Notes under the pieces: model-generated
What the model saw: only the letters and a program-made list of their open reading frames with translations
Told to the model about the DNA's origin: nothing
Database searches by the model: none
Program-made: the position numbers and the translations under genes
Shown here: piece after piece, positions 28,701-35,931 of the stretch
How the letters are laid out: every line of letters begins with the position of its first letter
Position numbering within the stretch: the stretch's first letter is position 1
Assembly (NCBI RefSeq): GCF_001518015.1
Contig: NZ_LPUY01000138.1
Coordinates: 161,784 to 225,783, forward strand
Direction of reading: 5' to 3'
DNA: 64,000 nt
DNA from: Tritonibacter horizontis
GTDB taxonomy: Bacteria > Pseudomonadota > Alphaproteobacteria > Rhodobacterales > Rhodobacteraceae

Positions 28701-28824
28701 CGCCAATCGCGAGGCCAGATCCGCGCAGAAACGCGCGGCGGTCGACGGATGTGTCACCGACCTTGGACAGGATACTGGTCCGCTGGGGGCGTCGCGCAAC
28801 CCCGTTGGTCTTTTTCCTAAGCAT
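25789..28824 (-). CDS. fdhA: Formate dehydrogenase alpha subunit (Mo/W-bis-MGD, Cys type)
   Basis: Catalytic subunit of 1011 aa that oxidises formate to CO2. A twin-arginine signal is present (SVDRRAFLRGSGLAIGG near residue 27), so the enzyme is exported folded to the periplasm. The N-terminal [4Fe-4S] motif is CTHCSVGCTVV...CAKG. The metal ligand region reads HQARICHSTTVAGV, a cysteine with no in-frame stop, so this is not a selenoprotein. A Ser/Gly/Asp/Glu-rich linker around residues 745-790 precedes the C-terminal MGD-binding domain (EYPIILTSGRLVEYEGGGDETRSNPWL). The start has GGGAGG upstream. Dedicated Tat and TorD-type partners are encoded just upstream. Confidence 0.96.
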   Translation of the reverse strand: MLRKKTNGVARRPQRTSILSKVGDTSVDRRAFLRGSGLAIGGLAAISATGGTVTQANAAASATGAVETIKSVCTHCSVGCTVVAEVQNGVWTGQEPGWDSPFNLGAHCAKGASVREHAHGERRLKYPMKKEGGEWKRISWEQAINEIGDGMMQIREESGPDSVYWLGSAKHNNEQAYLFRKFAAYWGTNNVDHQARICHSTTVAGVANTWGYGAMTNSYNDIHNSKAIFIIGGNPAEAHPVSLLHVLKAKEQNNAPLIVCDPRFTRTAAHADEYVRFRPGTDVALVWGLLWHIFENGWEDKEFIRTRVWGMDQIRDEVAKWTPEEVERVTGTPGRQLERVARTLANNRPGTVIWCMGGTQHTNGNNNTRAYCILQLALGNMGTEGGGTNIFRGHDNVQGATDLGVLSHTLPGYYGLSAGAWAHWGRVWGEDMDWLKSQFEIVKGADGKDKNLMQETGIPVSRWIDGVLEDAENMDQPNKVRAMVLWGHAPNSQTRMPEMKTAMEKLDMLVVVDPYPTVSAVLHDRTDGVYLLPAATQFETRGSVTASNRSIQWRDKVVEPLFESLPDHVIIAKFANKFGWADRLFRNIEMEDAETPNIESITREFNSGMWTVGYTGQSPERIKLHMENQHTFDRTTLQAIGGPADGDYYGMPWPCWGTPEMNHPGTPNLYDMSKPVAEGGLCFRARFGVERDGDNLLADGVSNPGAEIQDGYPEFTYQMLVDLGWAGDLTDEERRSIASVAGLSIGDTVGESDDGETQGLTSGDGTQGASEEVGEQSMSPFPSDFDEKAAGVNWKTDLSGGIQRVAIKHGCAPFGNAKARAVVWTFPDPVPLHREPLYSNRRDLVADYPTYEDRKFYRLPTMYASIQKNDVSKEYPIILTSGRLVEYEGGGDETRSNPWLAELQQDMFIEINPRDANNLGVRDGAQVWVEGPEGGKVKVMAMLTERVGSGVAFMPFHFGGHFQGEDQRSKYPDGADPYVLGESTNTAQTYGYDSVTQMQETKATLCKIMPA

Positions 28825-28942
28825 GTTCTACCTCCCTTGCTTGTTCCTGACATCAGGAACGCGCTGGGTTTGTTGGAAAACCTTCGCTCTGTCGGGCGTC
28901 ACGCAACCAGTTGGCAAAGGCACGAAGGCATCCGGCTGAAAA

Positions 28943-29131
28943 TCAGAACCGGGTGCTGTCGTAGTAGGCCCGCGTGTGCGCGGTATCCTGTATCTTGTCA
29001 GATGACAGGTCGGGGGTCGCGGCTTCCGCCTCGCCTCCGGTGGTGGCAAGCGCCACGGCCGCTGCCGGCGTGGTGGTTGCTGCCAGTTTCAGAAACGCGC
29101 GGCGACTGGCGCCTTCTTCGTTCCGTGCCAT
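28943..29131 (-). CDS. Formate dehydrogenase-associated twin-arginine peptide
   Basis: A 62-aa protein with a Tat motif, ASRRAFLKLAATTTPAAAVA, and a short mature tail ending AYYDSTRF. Such small Tat proteins occur next to FDH3-type formate dehydrogenases and are thought to be part of, or help export, the complex (family knowledge; role not proven). ATG 29131 has a very strong GAGGAGGAGG site; the longer open frame to 29449 runs through the neighbouring chaperone gene and is not used. It lies between the chaperone and the alpha subunit genes. Confidence 0.85.
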   Translation of the reverse strand: MARNEEGASRRAFLKLAATTTPAAAVALATTGGEAEAATPDLSSDKIQDTAHTRAYYDSTRF

Positions 29132-29255
29132 TGGGATCCTCCTCCTCATTGAACTGTCGGGACCCGGTTCTGCTTGGGTCCCTATCTCGGGCAGCTGGTC
29201 CGCCCTCCCCTGCGCGTGCCCCTCACGCGCGTCTGACTGAACAGATGGCGGGCCC

Positions 29256-29882
29256 TCAGCCCCCCAGCCGAAATCCTTCTGCCTCGATCTCCATGAAGGC
29301 GCGCCCGACCGCCCCGAGCGACGCATAAAGAACCGAATTCTTCGCCCCTTCGAGATCGGCAAAGAAATGCCCGGCCCATGGGCCGATGTGTTTGTTGAAA
29401 AAAGTCTTCTGGACCTCGAGCGTCGCGGGCGTACCGAACCGACCGGCAATCAACGCGCCCATCATCTCCATCAGGGAGGCGATGTTGTCTTCCGGCTCGA
29501 ACACGTTTTCTGCGCGGCTCAGCCCCCGGGCCGTCATATCGTTGCGCAGCGCGGCCAGCGGCTTTTCGTTGAGAAACCCCGTCAGATAATAGCTGGCATA
29601 GGGCAGCAGCTCGCCGCGCCCCAGGCCGATGAACAGCGCATTGAACTCCCGTTCCACGCCCGCGGGTTTTGTTCGCTTTGCCACCCGCGCCATCTGCGTG
29701 ATCGCCTGCCCAAGCGGTGTGTCATCGCCAGTCAGACCCGCCGTCTGATCCAGCAGCATCTGGTCCGGCGGGGCGGACAGCATCAGACCCAGATAGTTGT
29801 AAAGATCCGCGCGCAGGCGGTCCTCGTCGCTCACCTTCGGCATCGCCAGAGCTGCATCGGTCATCCGGTTCTCCTGTGTCAT
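29256..29882 (-). CDS. TorD/DmsD-family molybdoenzyme chaperone
   Basis: A 208-aa all-helical protein of the TorD/DmsD family, which binds the Tat signal of a molybdoenzyme and holds it until the cofactor is inserted. The family pattern is visible: LRADLYNYLGLMLSAPPD near residue 25, EFNALFIGLGRGELLPYASYYLTGFLNEKPLA near 80-110, and EPEDNIASLMEMMGAL near 130. ATG 29882 overlaps the DUF3306 stop (ATGA); ATG 29864, with AGGAG 6 nt upstream, is an equally good start. Its neighbour fdhA is the obvious client. Confidence 0.9.
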   Translation of the reverse strand: MTQENRMTDAALAMPKVSDEDRLRADLYNYLGLMLSAPPDQMLLDQTAGLTGDDTPLGQAITQMARVAKRTKPAGVEREFNALFIGLGRGELLPYASYYLTGFLNEKPLAALRNDMTARGLSRAENVFEPEDNIASLMEMMGALIAGRFGTPATLEVQKTFFNKHIGPWAGHFFADLEGAKNSVLYASLGAVGRAFMEIEAEGFRLGG

Positions 29883-30577
29883 GCGGTCTCTTCCGCGCTG
29901 TCAAAGACAAACCGCATCCGACGGGGTGCCGCCTGCAACGGCATCTCGTCGTCGAATTCCTGCGGCGCGGCCTCGGCTACGGCGGTCGGGTCTGCATCGG
30001 GTTGGGGCGCCGTCCCCGCGTCGATTGGCCCCTGCGCCATGGCGGGATCTGCATCGGGCGCGGGAGCGGTTGCGGCAACGGCGAGTTCTGACTCCGCCTC
30101 GGGCGTCGCGTCACCCTCGGCACCGTCAGCCTCGGGCAGCTGCGAATCCTGGGCGGCCTTTTCGGCGGCCGCTTCCGCTTGCCGTGCCAGTTCCTCGACA
30201 TGGGCAGTCATGCCCTTGCCGACCTGATACGCGGTCTGAATATGCTCCACCGCCATGGCCGCATCGGTGAAATCATCGCCGTAATCCAACAGCCCATCGA
30301 CATTGGCCAGAACCGGGTTCGTGATCCAGAGACGACGCAGCGCGCGCGTCTTGATCCTCGCCGGGACGACGTCAGTCAAAAAGGCCTTGAAGTCATCGCC
30401 CGGACCCAGCGTTTCCGGGTCCGGCAGATCGAGCGACGCGAGGATCTCTGCGTCATCAACCTCGGCCAGCTCCGCCTCGCGCGCGGCGATGTCCGCATCT
30501 GCGGTCGCGCGTGCCTCAGCCTGCGCCTCCGCCTCGACCGCTGCGCGGCGGCGGTCCCAGAAGGTCCGGCCCGTCAT
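29879..30577 (-). CDS. DUF3306 family protein
   Basis: A 232-aa acidic protein. The N-terminal half has the DUF3306 pattern (FWDRRRAAVEAEA, FLTDVVPARIKTRALRRLWITNPVLANVDGLLDYGDDFTDA); the C-terminal half is a low-complexity Ala/Asp/Glu/Pro region ending in RMRFVFDSAEETA. DUF3306 genes occur with FDH3-type formate dehydrogenases; the function is unknown. AAGGAG precedes ATG 30577, and the gene overlaps both neighbours by 4 bp, so it is firmly part of the fdh operon. Confidence 0.85.
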   Translation of the reverse strand: MTGRTFWDRRRAAVEAEAQAEARATADADIAAREAELAEVDDAEILASLDLPDPETLGPGDDFKAFLTDVVPARIKTRALRRLWITNPVLANVDGLLDYGDDFTDAAMAVEHIQTAYQVGKGMTAHVEELARQAEAAAEKAAQDSQLPEADGAEGDATPEAESELAVAATAPAPDADPAMAQGPIDAGTAPQPDADPTAVAEAAPQEFDDEMPLQAAPRRMRFVFDSAEETA

Positions 30578-31110
30578 TGCAGCCGCTCCTTGCGGGCCTT
30601 GACAGGGGCGCGGTAGACATCGGTCATCTGCGGAATACGGGCATCGCCGACACCGTCTTCTTCCAGATCGGTGCGGGTGCGGTCGCGGCGGCGTTTGCGG
30701 AATTCTTCTTCCTTGAAATGCGCCAAAGTGAAATCCCGCACCCAGGCGACCAGCCCGGCAGGCATCTCAACCTTTTCGACCTGATCCTCGCCGGTATCGG
30801 CATAGTCCTGCGCCTCAAAGGGCGAGGCCGTGACCAGCGTCAATTCGGGGCGCGCGCCGGCGCCTGTGCGCATCACCACATAGACGCTGGGCGGGCTGGC
30901 GGTCAGCCCTTGCATATAGGCCTCCGCATCGGCGCGGTGCAGTTCCAGCGGCAGGGTTGCGGCATGAAACTCGCAGGCGCCCTCGTCCTCGCGCAACGGC
31001 CGCCAGTCGGCAGGGGCGGCGCCGGGCAGAACGGCCACGGCTTTCCACGCCCATTTCGCCCAGAGCGTGACCCCCGGACTGCGTCGGATGACGATCCCCA
31101 GCGGCATCAT
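30574..31110 (-). CDS. DUF3305 family protein
   Basis: A 178-aa protein of the DUF3305 family; typical features are the MPLGIVIRRSPGVTLWAKWAWKAVAVLPG start, ASPPSVYVVMR in the middle and a basic tail with FRKRRRDRTRTD. The open frame reaches 31191, but the family begins at the MMPLGIV stretch, so ATG 31110 is used; ATG 31107 is equally possible. It is the first gene of the minus-strand fdh operon and faces the polyferredoxin gene across about 365 bp. The role is unknown; the constant link with DUF3306 and formate dehydrogenase suggests maturation or regulation of the enzyme. Confidence 0.82.
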   Translation of the reverse strand: MMPLGIVIRRSPGVTLWAKWAWKAVAVLPGAAPADWRPLREDEGACEFHAATLPLELHRADAEAYMQGLTASPPSVYVVMRTGAGARPELTLVTASPFEAQDYADTGEDQVEKVEMPAGLVAWVRDFTLAHFKEEEFRKRRRDRTRTDLEEDGVGDARIPQMTDVYRAPVKARKERLQ

Positions 31111-31475
31111 ATCGATTTTGGCCTTGGCTTGGTCCACGCGGTCATCCTTGCTCTTGCCCCGCAAGACTGCCGCAAAGTCACCCCGCTGCAAAAGGACGCT
31201 GTTCGCTGCTTGCTGCCATTTTCAGCACATTCGGACAATTTGGACCGCCTTTCGGTCACGCGTCGCCACGCCTGGACGAAATGTCTATTTTTAGTTTTTT
31301 TATCAGGCATTCAATTTTGCTGATCTCTGCGCGAATCACTTCGCCAAGGCGGGGCCGCCTGACGCGGGCCCAGCGCCGAAGCAGTGGTTTACGTGGTGGC
31401 GGAATCATGCCTAGGGTGTGCACCTGAACCGTGAAACCGGCACCCAATGCCAGCCTGACCGCCAGCGAGGAAAAG
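31111..31475. promoter_or_regulatory. Divergent promoter region of the two formate dehydrogenase gene sets
   Basis: This stretch separates the minus-strand fdh operon from the plus-strand polyferredoxin gene. It contains an AT-rich segment at about 31283-31315. On the minus strand TTGAAT is followed about 15 nt later by TAAAAATA, a possible promoter for the fdh operon, but the spacing is short of ideal. No gene and no clear palindromic operator were found. Confidence 0.4.
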
Positions 31476-33434
31476 ATGTCCAAACGCCTGATTTTATGTG
31501 ATTGTTCTGGCTCTCAACCGCTCGACCCAAAGGCCCTGTCAGACGCCACTGGCTTTGCCTGTTCCAAAGTCCATTCCGCCCTCTGCAGCACGGAATTGGA
31601 CGCCGCCGCCACCGCGCTCGGGACGGCGGACGCAGTTTTTTGCTGCACACAGGAAAGCCGGTTGTTTGCCGAACTCGCGGCCGAAATCGGGGTGGAGGCC
31701 CCCGCCGTCCTCGACCTGCGCGACCGGGCCGGATGGTCGCAAGACGCGACAAACCCTGCGGATCTGATACCCAAAATGTCCGCGCTGGTCGCCGAAAGCC
31801 AGCTGACCGGCACAGCGGCGAAGACACTCGATGTGGTCAGCGAGGGGATCTGTCTGATCGCCGGACCAGCCGAGGTCGCCCTGCACGCGGCAGAAAAGCT
31901 GCAGGACATCCTCAGCGTCACCGTGTTGTTGACCACCCCGGCAGAGCCCCCACTCGGACGCGGGTTCGACTGTATCCAGGGATCTCTGCGCAGCGCGCGC
32001 GGTGCCCTCGGCGGCTTTGTGGTGACGGTCGACGCGCTGCAACAGCTCGATGTCACGGGCCGCAGATGGTCCTGGACGCCGCCGCGCGATGGCGGCCAGT
32101 CCGCCTGCGACATTCTGCTTGATCTGCGCGGCGGGACACCGCTGTTTCCCGCCCCCGAAAAACGCGAAGGCTATCTGCGGGCTGATCCGAAATCCGCCCC
32201 CGCCCTGGCCGATGCCATTCTTGCCGCGAGCCAGCTGGTCGGGACATTTGAAAAACCGCTTTATGTGAAAACCGAACCCCTGTTATGCGCCCATTCCCGC
32301 GCCAGGCAGACCGGATGCACGCGCTGTCTTGACGTCTGTCCCACCGGCGCGATCACACCGGATGGCGACCATGTCCGCATCGATCCCATGATCTGCGCGG
32401 GCTGTGGTGCCTGCGCTTCGCTCTGTCCCTCCGCTGCGATAACCTATGATGCGCCCGCGGCGGATGATTTGTTCCGCCGTATCCAGACCCTGGCAAAGGC
32501 CTATCTGGCTGCAGGTGGACAGGGTCCGCGTTTGCTGGCCGTCGACGCCCATGGCGGCGACATGATCCGCCTGGCTGCCCGGTTCGACCGTGGCCTGCCA
32601 GCGGCGGTGATCCCGCTCGAGGTCGAGGCGTTGAATACCGTCGGTCACGCTGAAATTCTCGCCGCACGCGCCGCCGGTTTTCTCGAAGTGGCGGTGCTGC
32701 CCGGCCCCCGCACGGATCTGGCGGTGCAGGAGCGTGAAATCCAGCTGGCCAATGCCATTTCGCCCGGCGCCGCCCGCCTGATTGATGCGGCAGAGCCGGA
32801 GGCCCTGTGCGACGCGCTTTATGCCCCGCAGGACATGGCCAGCGCCGTCGCAACGCCACAGCGTCCGATGGGCACGCGGCGCCAGATCACCCGTCAGGCG
32901 GCGCTGGCGCTCAACGGGCCGGAGGCCCGGTTGCCGCTGCCCGCCGGGGCCCCGTATGGCGCGGTTCTGGTCAATCAGGAGGCCTGTTCACTCTGCCTGT
33001 CCTGTGTATCGCTCTGCCCCTCAGGCGCGCTTGTCGACAACCCCGACCTGCCGCAGCTGCGCTTTCAGGAGGATGCCTGCCTGCAATGCGGTCTTTGTGC
33101 CAATATCTGTCCCGAGGATGCGATAACCTATGCACCCCGGCTCAACCTCAGCCCGAGCGCGCTGGATCAGGTTGTGCTGCACGAAGAAGAGCCCTTTGCC
33201 TGCGTCGAATGCGGCACCCTGTTTGGGGTGAAATCCACGGTGGAAAAGATCACGGAAAAACTGGCGGGCAAACACGCCATGTTCGCCAATCCTGATGCCG
33301 CGAGAATGATCCAGATGTGCGATGATTGCCGGGTGAATGCCCAGTTCCACCAAAAGAATTCCCCTTTTGCAGGAGCCGAACGCCCCCGGGTCCGCACCAC
33401 CGAGGATTACCTCAGCAAACGGCGCGACCACTAG
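31476..33434 (+). CDS. Formate dehydrogenase-linked 4Fe-4S polyferredoxin
   Basis: A 652-aa cytoplasmic iron-sulfur protein. It has a short Cys motif at the N-terminus (LILCDCSGSQ), two ferredoxin modules near residue 285 (CTRCLDVCPTGAI and CAGCGACASLCPSAAI) and two near residue 510 (CSLCLSCVSLCPSGAL and CLQCGLCANICPEDAI), then a C-terminal CVECG and CDDC pair. This layout occurs in proteins encoded with FDH3-type formate dehydrogenase. ATG 31476 follows GAGGAAAAG; the frame from 31431 is less likely. It may carry electrons to or from the cofactor-insertion machinery (inference). Confidence 0.88.
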   Translation: MSKRLILCDCSGSQPLDPKALSDATGFACSKVHSALCSTELDAAATALGTADAVFCCTQESRLFAELAAEIGVEAPAVLDLRDRAGWSQDATNPADLIPKMSALVAESQLTGTAAKTLDVVSEGICLIAGPAEVALHAAEKLQDILSVTVLLTTPAEPPLGRGFDCIQGSLRSARGALGGFVVTVDALQQLDVTGRRWSWTPPRDGGQSACDILLDLRGGTPLFPAPEKREGYLRADPKSAPALADAILAASQLVGTFEKPLYVKTEPLLCAHSRARQTGCTRCLDVCPTGAITPDGDHVRIDPMICAGCGACASLCPSAAITYDAPAADDLFRRIQTLAKAYLAAGGQGPRLLAVDAHGGDMIRLAARFDRGLPAAVIPLEVEALNTVGHAEILAARAAGFLEVAVLPGPRTDLAVQEREIQLANAISPGAARLIDAAEPEALCDALYAPQDMASAVATPQRPMGTRRQITRQAALALNGPEARLPLPAGAPYGAVLVNQEACSLCLSCVSLCPSGALVDNPDLPQLRFQEDACLQCGLCANICPEDAITYAPRLNLSPSALDQVVLHEEEPFACVECGTLFGVKSTVEKITEKLAGKHAMFANPDAARMIQMCDDCRVNAQFHQKNSPFAGAERPRVRTTEDYLSKRRDH

Positions 33435-33611
33435 GTGGGGCGCTGTCGTGGCCCAACCGCTGCCCCCTGCCGCAGCCGCCACGCAGCACAGGGTGGCGGG
33501 TTGCTTAATCCTGTCACTCCGGCCATCGGCCATGCTAGGAAACCAACAAGACATGCGTCACGCCCGCTCTGCGGCGCCTGACACCCAACGCCAACCAAGG
33601 AGAAGCCCCGC

Positions 33612-34676
33612 GTGTCCATAACCCGCGACGCCGTCCTCGACGCCCTCAAGACCCTTACCGACCCCAACAGCGGCAGCGATATCGTCGCCGCCGGCATCGT
33701 CCGTGCCCTGACGCTGGACGGGGCGAATGTCCGTTTCGTGCTGGAAATCGACCCGGCCCAATCCGAGGCCTACGCGCCGATCCGTGATCAGGCCGAGGCC
33801 CTGGTCAAGGCCTTGACCGGGGTTGGCACCGTCTCTGCCCTGATGACCGCCCATAGCACCAAGGCGCCGCCGGATCTGAAACCCTCCAAACCCGCCTCCC
33901 CCACCGGCCCACAAAGCATCCCCGGCGTCGCCCGGATCATCGCGGTGGCCTCTGGCAAGGGCGGCGTCGGCAAATCCACCGTCTCGGCCAATCTCGCCTG
34001 TGCACTGGCGCAGGCTGGACGGCGGGTCGGGCTGCTGGATGCGGATGTCTATGGCCCCAGCCAGCCTCGCATGCTGGGCGTGTCGGGTCGCCCGGCCAGC
34101 CCGGATGGCAAGACCATCCTGCCGCTGCGCAACCATGGCGTCACCATGATGTCCATCGGGCTGATGACCAATGATGACCAGGCTGTGGTCTGGCGCGGAC
34201 CGATGCTGATGGGCGCGTTGCAGCAGATGATGATGCAGGTGCAATGGGGGGCGCTCGACGTGCTGATCGTGGACCTGCCGCCCGGCACCGGCGATGTGCA
34301 GATGACGCTGGCGCAAAAGGCCCACGTGGACGGGGCCATTGTGGTCTCCACCCCGCAGGATGTCGCATTGATCGACGCCCGCAAGGGCATCGACATGTTC
34401 CAGAAGCTGAACGTGCCGATCCTCGGGCTGATCGAAAATATGTCGACCCATATCTGCTCCAACTGCGGGCATGAGGAACATATCTTTGGGCATGGTGGCG
34501 TCGCCGCCGAAGCAGAGAAGCTGAACGTGCCGCTGCTGGCCGAGGTGCCGCTGCACCTGGATGTGCGTCTGGCCTCTGACGGGGGGGCGCCCATCGTGGT
34601 CTCCAAACCCGACAGCCCTCAGGCAAAGGTGTTCCACGAGATCGCCGCAGGTCTGGTGGCCCGGGGCGTGGCATGA
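33612..34676 (+). CDS. apbC: Mrp/NBP35-type P-loop iron-sulfur carrier
   Basis: A 354-aa protein with an N-terminal DUF59/MIP18-like domain (residues 1-80) and a ParA-like NTPase with the deviant Walker A VASGKGGVGKST, switch region DADVYGPSQPRMLG, and the C-terminal HICSNCGHEEHIFG in which two Cys of CxxC bind a bridging cluster. It delivers [4Fe-4S] clusters to apoproteins (family knowledge). GTG 33612 is chosen because AAGGAG is 9 nt upstream. It overlaps the next gene by 4 bp. It may serve the many clusters of the neighbouring formate dehydrogenase, or act generally. Confidence 0.93.
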   Translation: MSITRDAVLDALKTLTDPNSGSDIVAAGIVRALTLDGANVRFVLEIDPAQSEAYAPIRDQAEALVKALTGVGTVSALMTAHSTKAPPDLKPSKPASPTGPQSIPGVARIIAVASGKGGVGKSTVSANLACALAQAGRRVGLLDADVYGPSQPRMLGVSGRPASPDGKTILPLRNHGVTMMSIGLMTNDDQAVVWRGPMLMGALQQMMMQVQWGALDVLIVDLPPGTGDVQMTLAQKAHVDGAIVVSTPQDVALIDARKGIDMFQKLNVPILGLIENMSTHICSNCGHEEHIFGHGGVAAEAEKLNVPLLAEVPLHLDVRLASDGGAPIVVSKPDSPQAKVFHEIAAGLVARGVA

Positions 34677-35377
34677 GCGCCGAGGTCACCTTTCCTCCCC
34701 TGATGTCGGGGGAGGCCGTGGCCCCGGGGATTGATCCTTTCGACCTGGCGCGCCAGCGGGCGGAGCTGGGGGTGGACGCCGGGCTGGTTGTTCATGACCT
34801 CGGCGCCACCACCCTGCGCGCCGCGCTGGTGCTGGCCCCCGATGTGCCCCTGCACAAAGCCATGGCCATGCTGCCGGTCTGTGGCCTCGGGTTTCAGAAC
34901 GCGCTTGGTGCGCTGGCCCCACCGGAGGTGGCCGTGCACCTTGAATGGGATGGAGGGCTGCGCATCAACGGGGCCGCCAGCGGCCGCCTGAAAGTGGCCG
35001 CCAGCGACACGCGCCCCGACACCGTGCCCGACTGGCTGGTGGTCGCCCTGACCCTGCCGCTCTGGCCCGAGGGCGAAGGCGGTCAGACCCCGGACCAAAC
35101 CGCGCTTTTTGCGGAGGGCTGTGCCGATGTCTCGGCCCCGCGCCTGCTGGAAAGCTGGGCCCGCCATTGCCTGCACTGGATCAACCGGTGGGACGATGGC
35201 GATATGAAGGCGCTGCATGACGACTGGCGCGGCCTTGTTCACGGGATCGGCGAACAGACCACCTGCGCCGGACACAGCGGCACCTTCCTTGGTGTTGACG
35301 AGGATTTCGCCATGTTGCTGCGCGACGACAAAACCACCCATCTGATCCCCCTGACCAGCCTGCTGGTCCAGGATTGA
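34673..35377 (+). CDS. Biotin/lipoate-protein-ligase-like protein (DUF4444)
   Basis: A 234-aa protein resembling the biotin/lipoate ligase family of Rhodobacteraceae with a C-terminal DUF4444 domain. The ligase-like half reads PPLMSGEAVAPGIDPFDLARQRAELGVDAG and GLRINGAASGRLKVAASD near residue 100; the classical GRGRxGRxW biotin-ligase loop is absent, so true biotinylation is uncertain. The C-terminal part has HDDWRGLVHGIGEQTTCAGHSGTFLGVDEDFAMLL. It overlaps apbC by 4 bp and precedes DUF6505. The position next to formate dehydrogenase genes appears conserved in relatives (from memory); the function is open. Confidence 0.75.
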   Translation: MSAEVTFPPLMSGEAVAPGIDPFDLARQRAELGVDAGLVVHDLGATTLRAALVLAPDVPLHKAMAMLPVCGLGFQNALGALAPPEVAVHLEWDGGLRINGAASGRLKVAASDTRPDTVPDWLVVALTLPLWPEGEGGQTPDQTALFAEGCADVSAPRLLESWARHCLHWINRWDDGDMKALHDDWRGLVHGIGEQTTCAGHSGTFLGVDEDFAMLLRDDKTTHLIPLTSLLVQD

Positions 35378-35390
35378 CAGGAGAGAGCCG

Positions 35391-35870
35391 ATGAAGCTGG
35401 CCCGCGCCATTCACTTTGACGAAAGCGACATGAATGTCTTTGCCAACCCGGCCCGCACTGGCGAATGGTGCATTTCCGGTGGCTTTGAATTTTCCAACTG
35501 GACCGAAGGCGATCTGGTCGGCAAGCAGCGGCAGGCCTTTGCCAATGGCTGGATGGGTCTGGAGACCGGCGGACGGGTGACATTTGTCGCCGTCACCCAG
35601 GTGCAGACAGATGAGATCACCGCTCTGATCGAACAATTGGCTAGCCATTTTGTGGCGGTCTACGGCGCCCCCGGCCTGGATGCCGCCCGCCCCGTCGCCG
35701 AAGCGGAACTGGATCACATGGCAGAGCTGTGCGAAGACCATCCGGCCAATACGCTTCTGACCGTCTCGCGCGAGCTGACCGAAGCGGGCGTGCGCGAGAG
35801 TTTCCGCAGTATCGAACCCCAGGATGCCGGCTTGGAACAGTTTGCAATCCACGTAACACCGGAGGCCTGA
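35391..35870 (+). CDS. DUF6505 family protein
   Basis: A 159-aa soluble protein starting MKLARAIHFDESDMNVFANP with GGAGAG upstream of ATG 35391, 13 bp after the ligase-like gene. The central block (GEWCISGGFEFSNWTEGDLVGKQRQAFANGWMG) contains one Cys and several aromatic residues; the last third is acidic and helical. I recognise it as the small protein that accompanies the DUF4444 ligase-like gene in Rhodobacteraceae, without a known function. Confidence 0.72.
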   Translation: MKLARAIHFDESDMNVFANPARTGEWCISGGFEFSNWTEGDLVGKQRQAFANGWMGLETGGRVTFVAVTQVQTDEITALIEQLASHFVAVYGAPGLDAARPVAEAELDHMAELCEDHPANTLLTVSRELTEAGVRESFRSIEPQDAGLEQFAIHVTPEA

Positions 35871-35931
35871 ACCACCGCCGTCCCCCCGGCGCATCTGACA
35901 TCCCGCGCGAACCTCGGTCGCGAACAGGCGC

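Noticed and set aside
26113..29328. 1071-codon open frame on the plus strand opposite fdhA
   Set aside because: Antisense to fdhA, the Tat peptide gene and the start of the chaperone gene; no ribosome binding site or recognisable domain.
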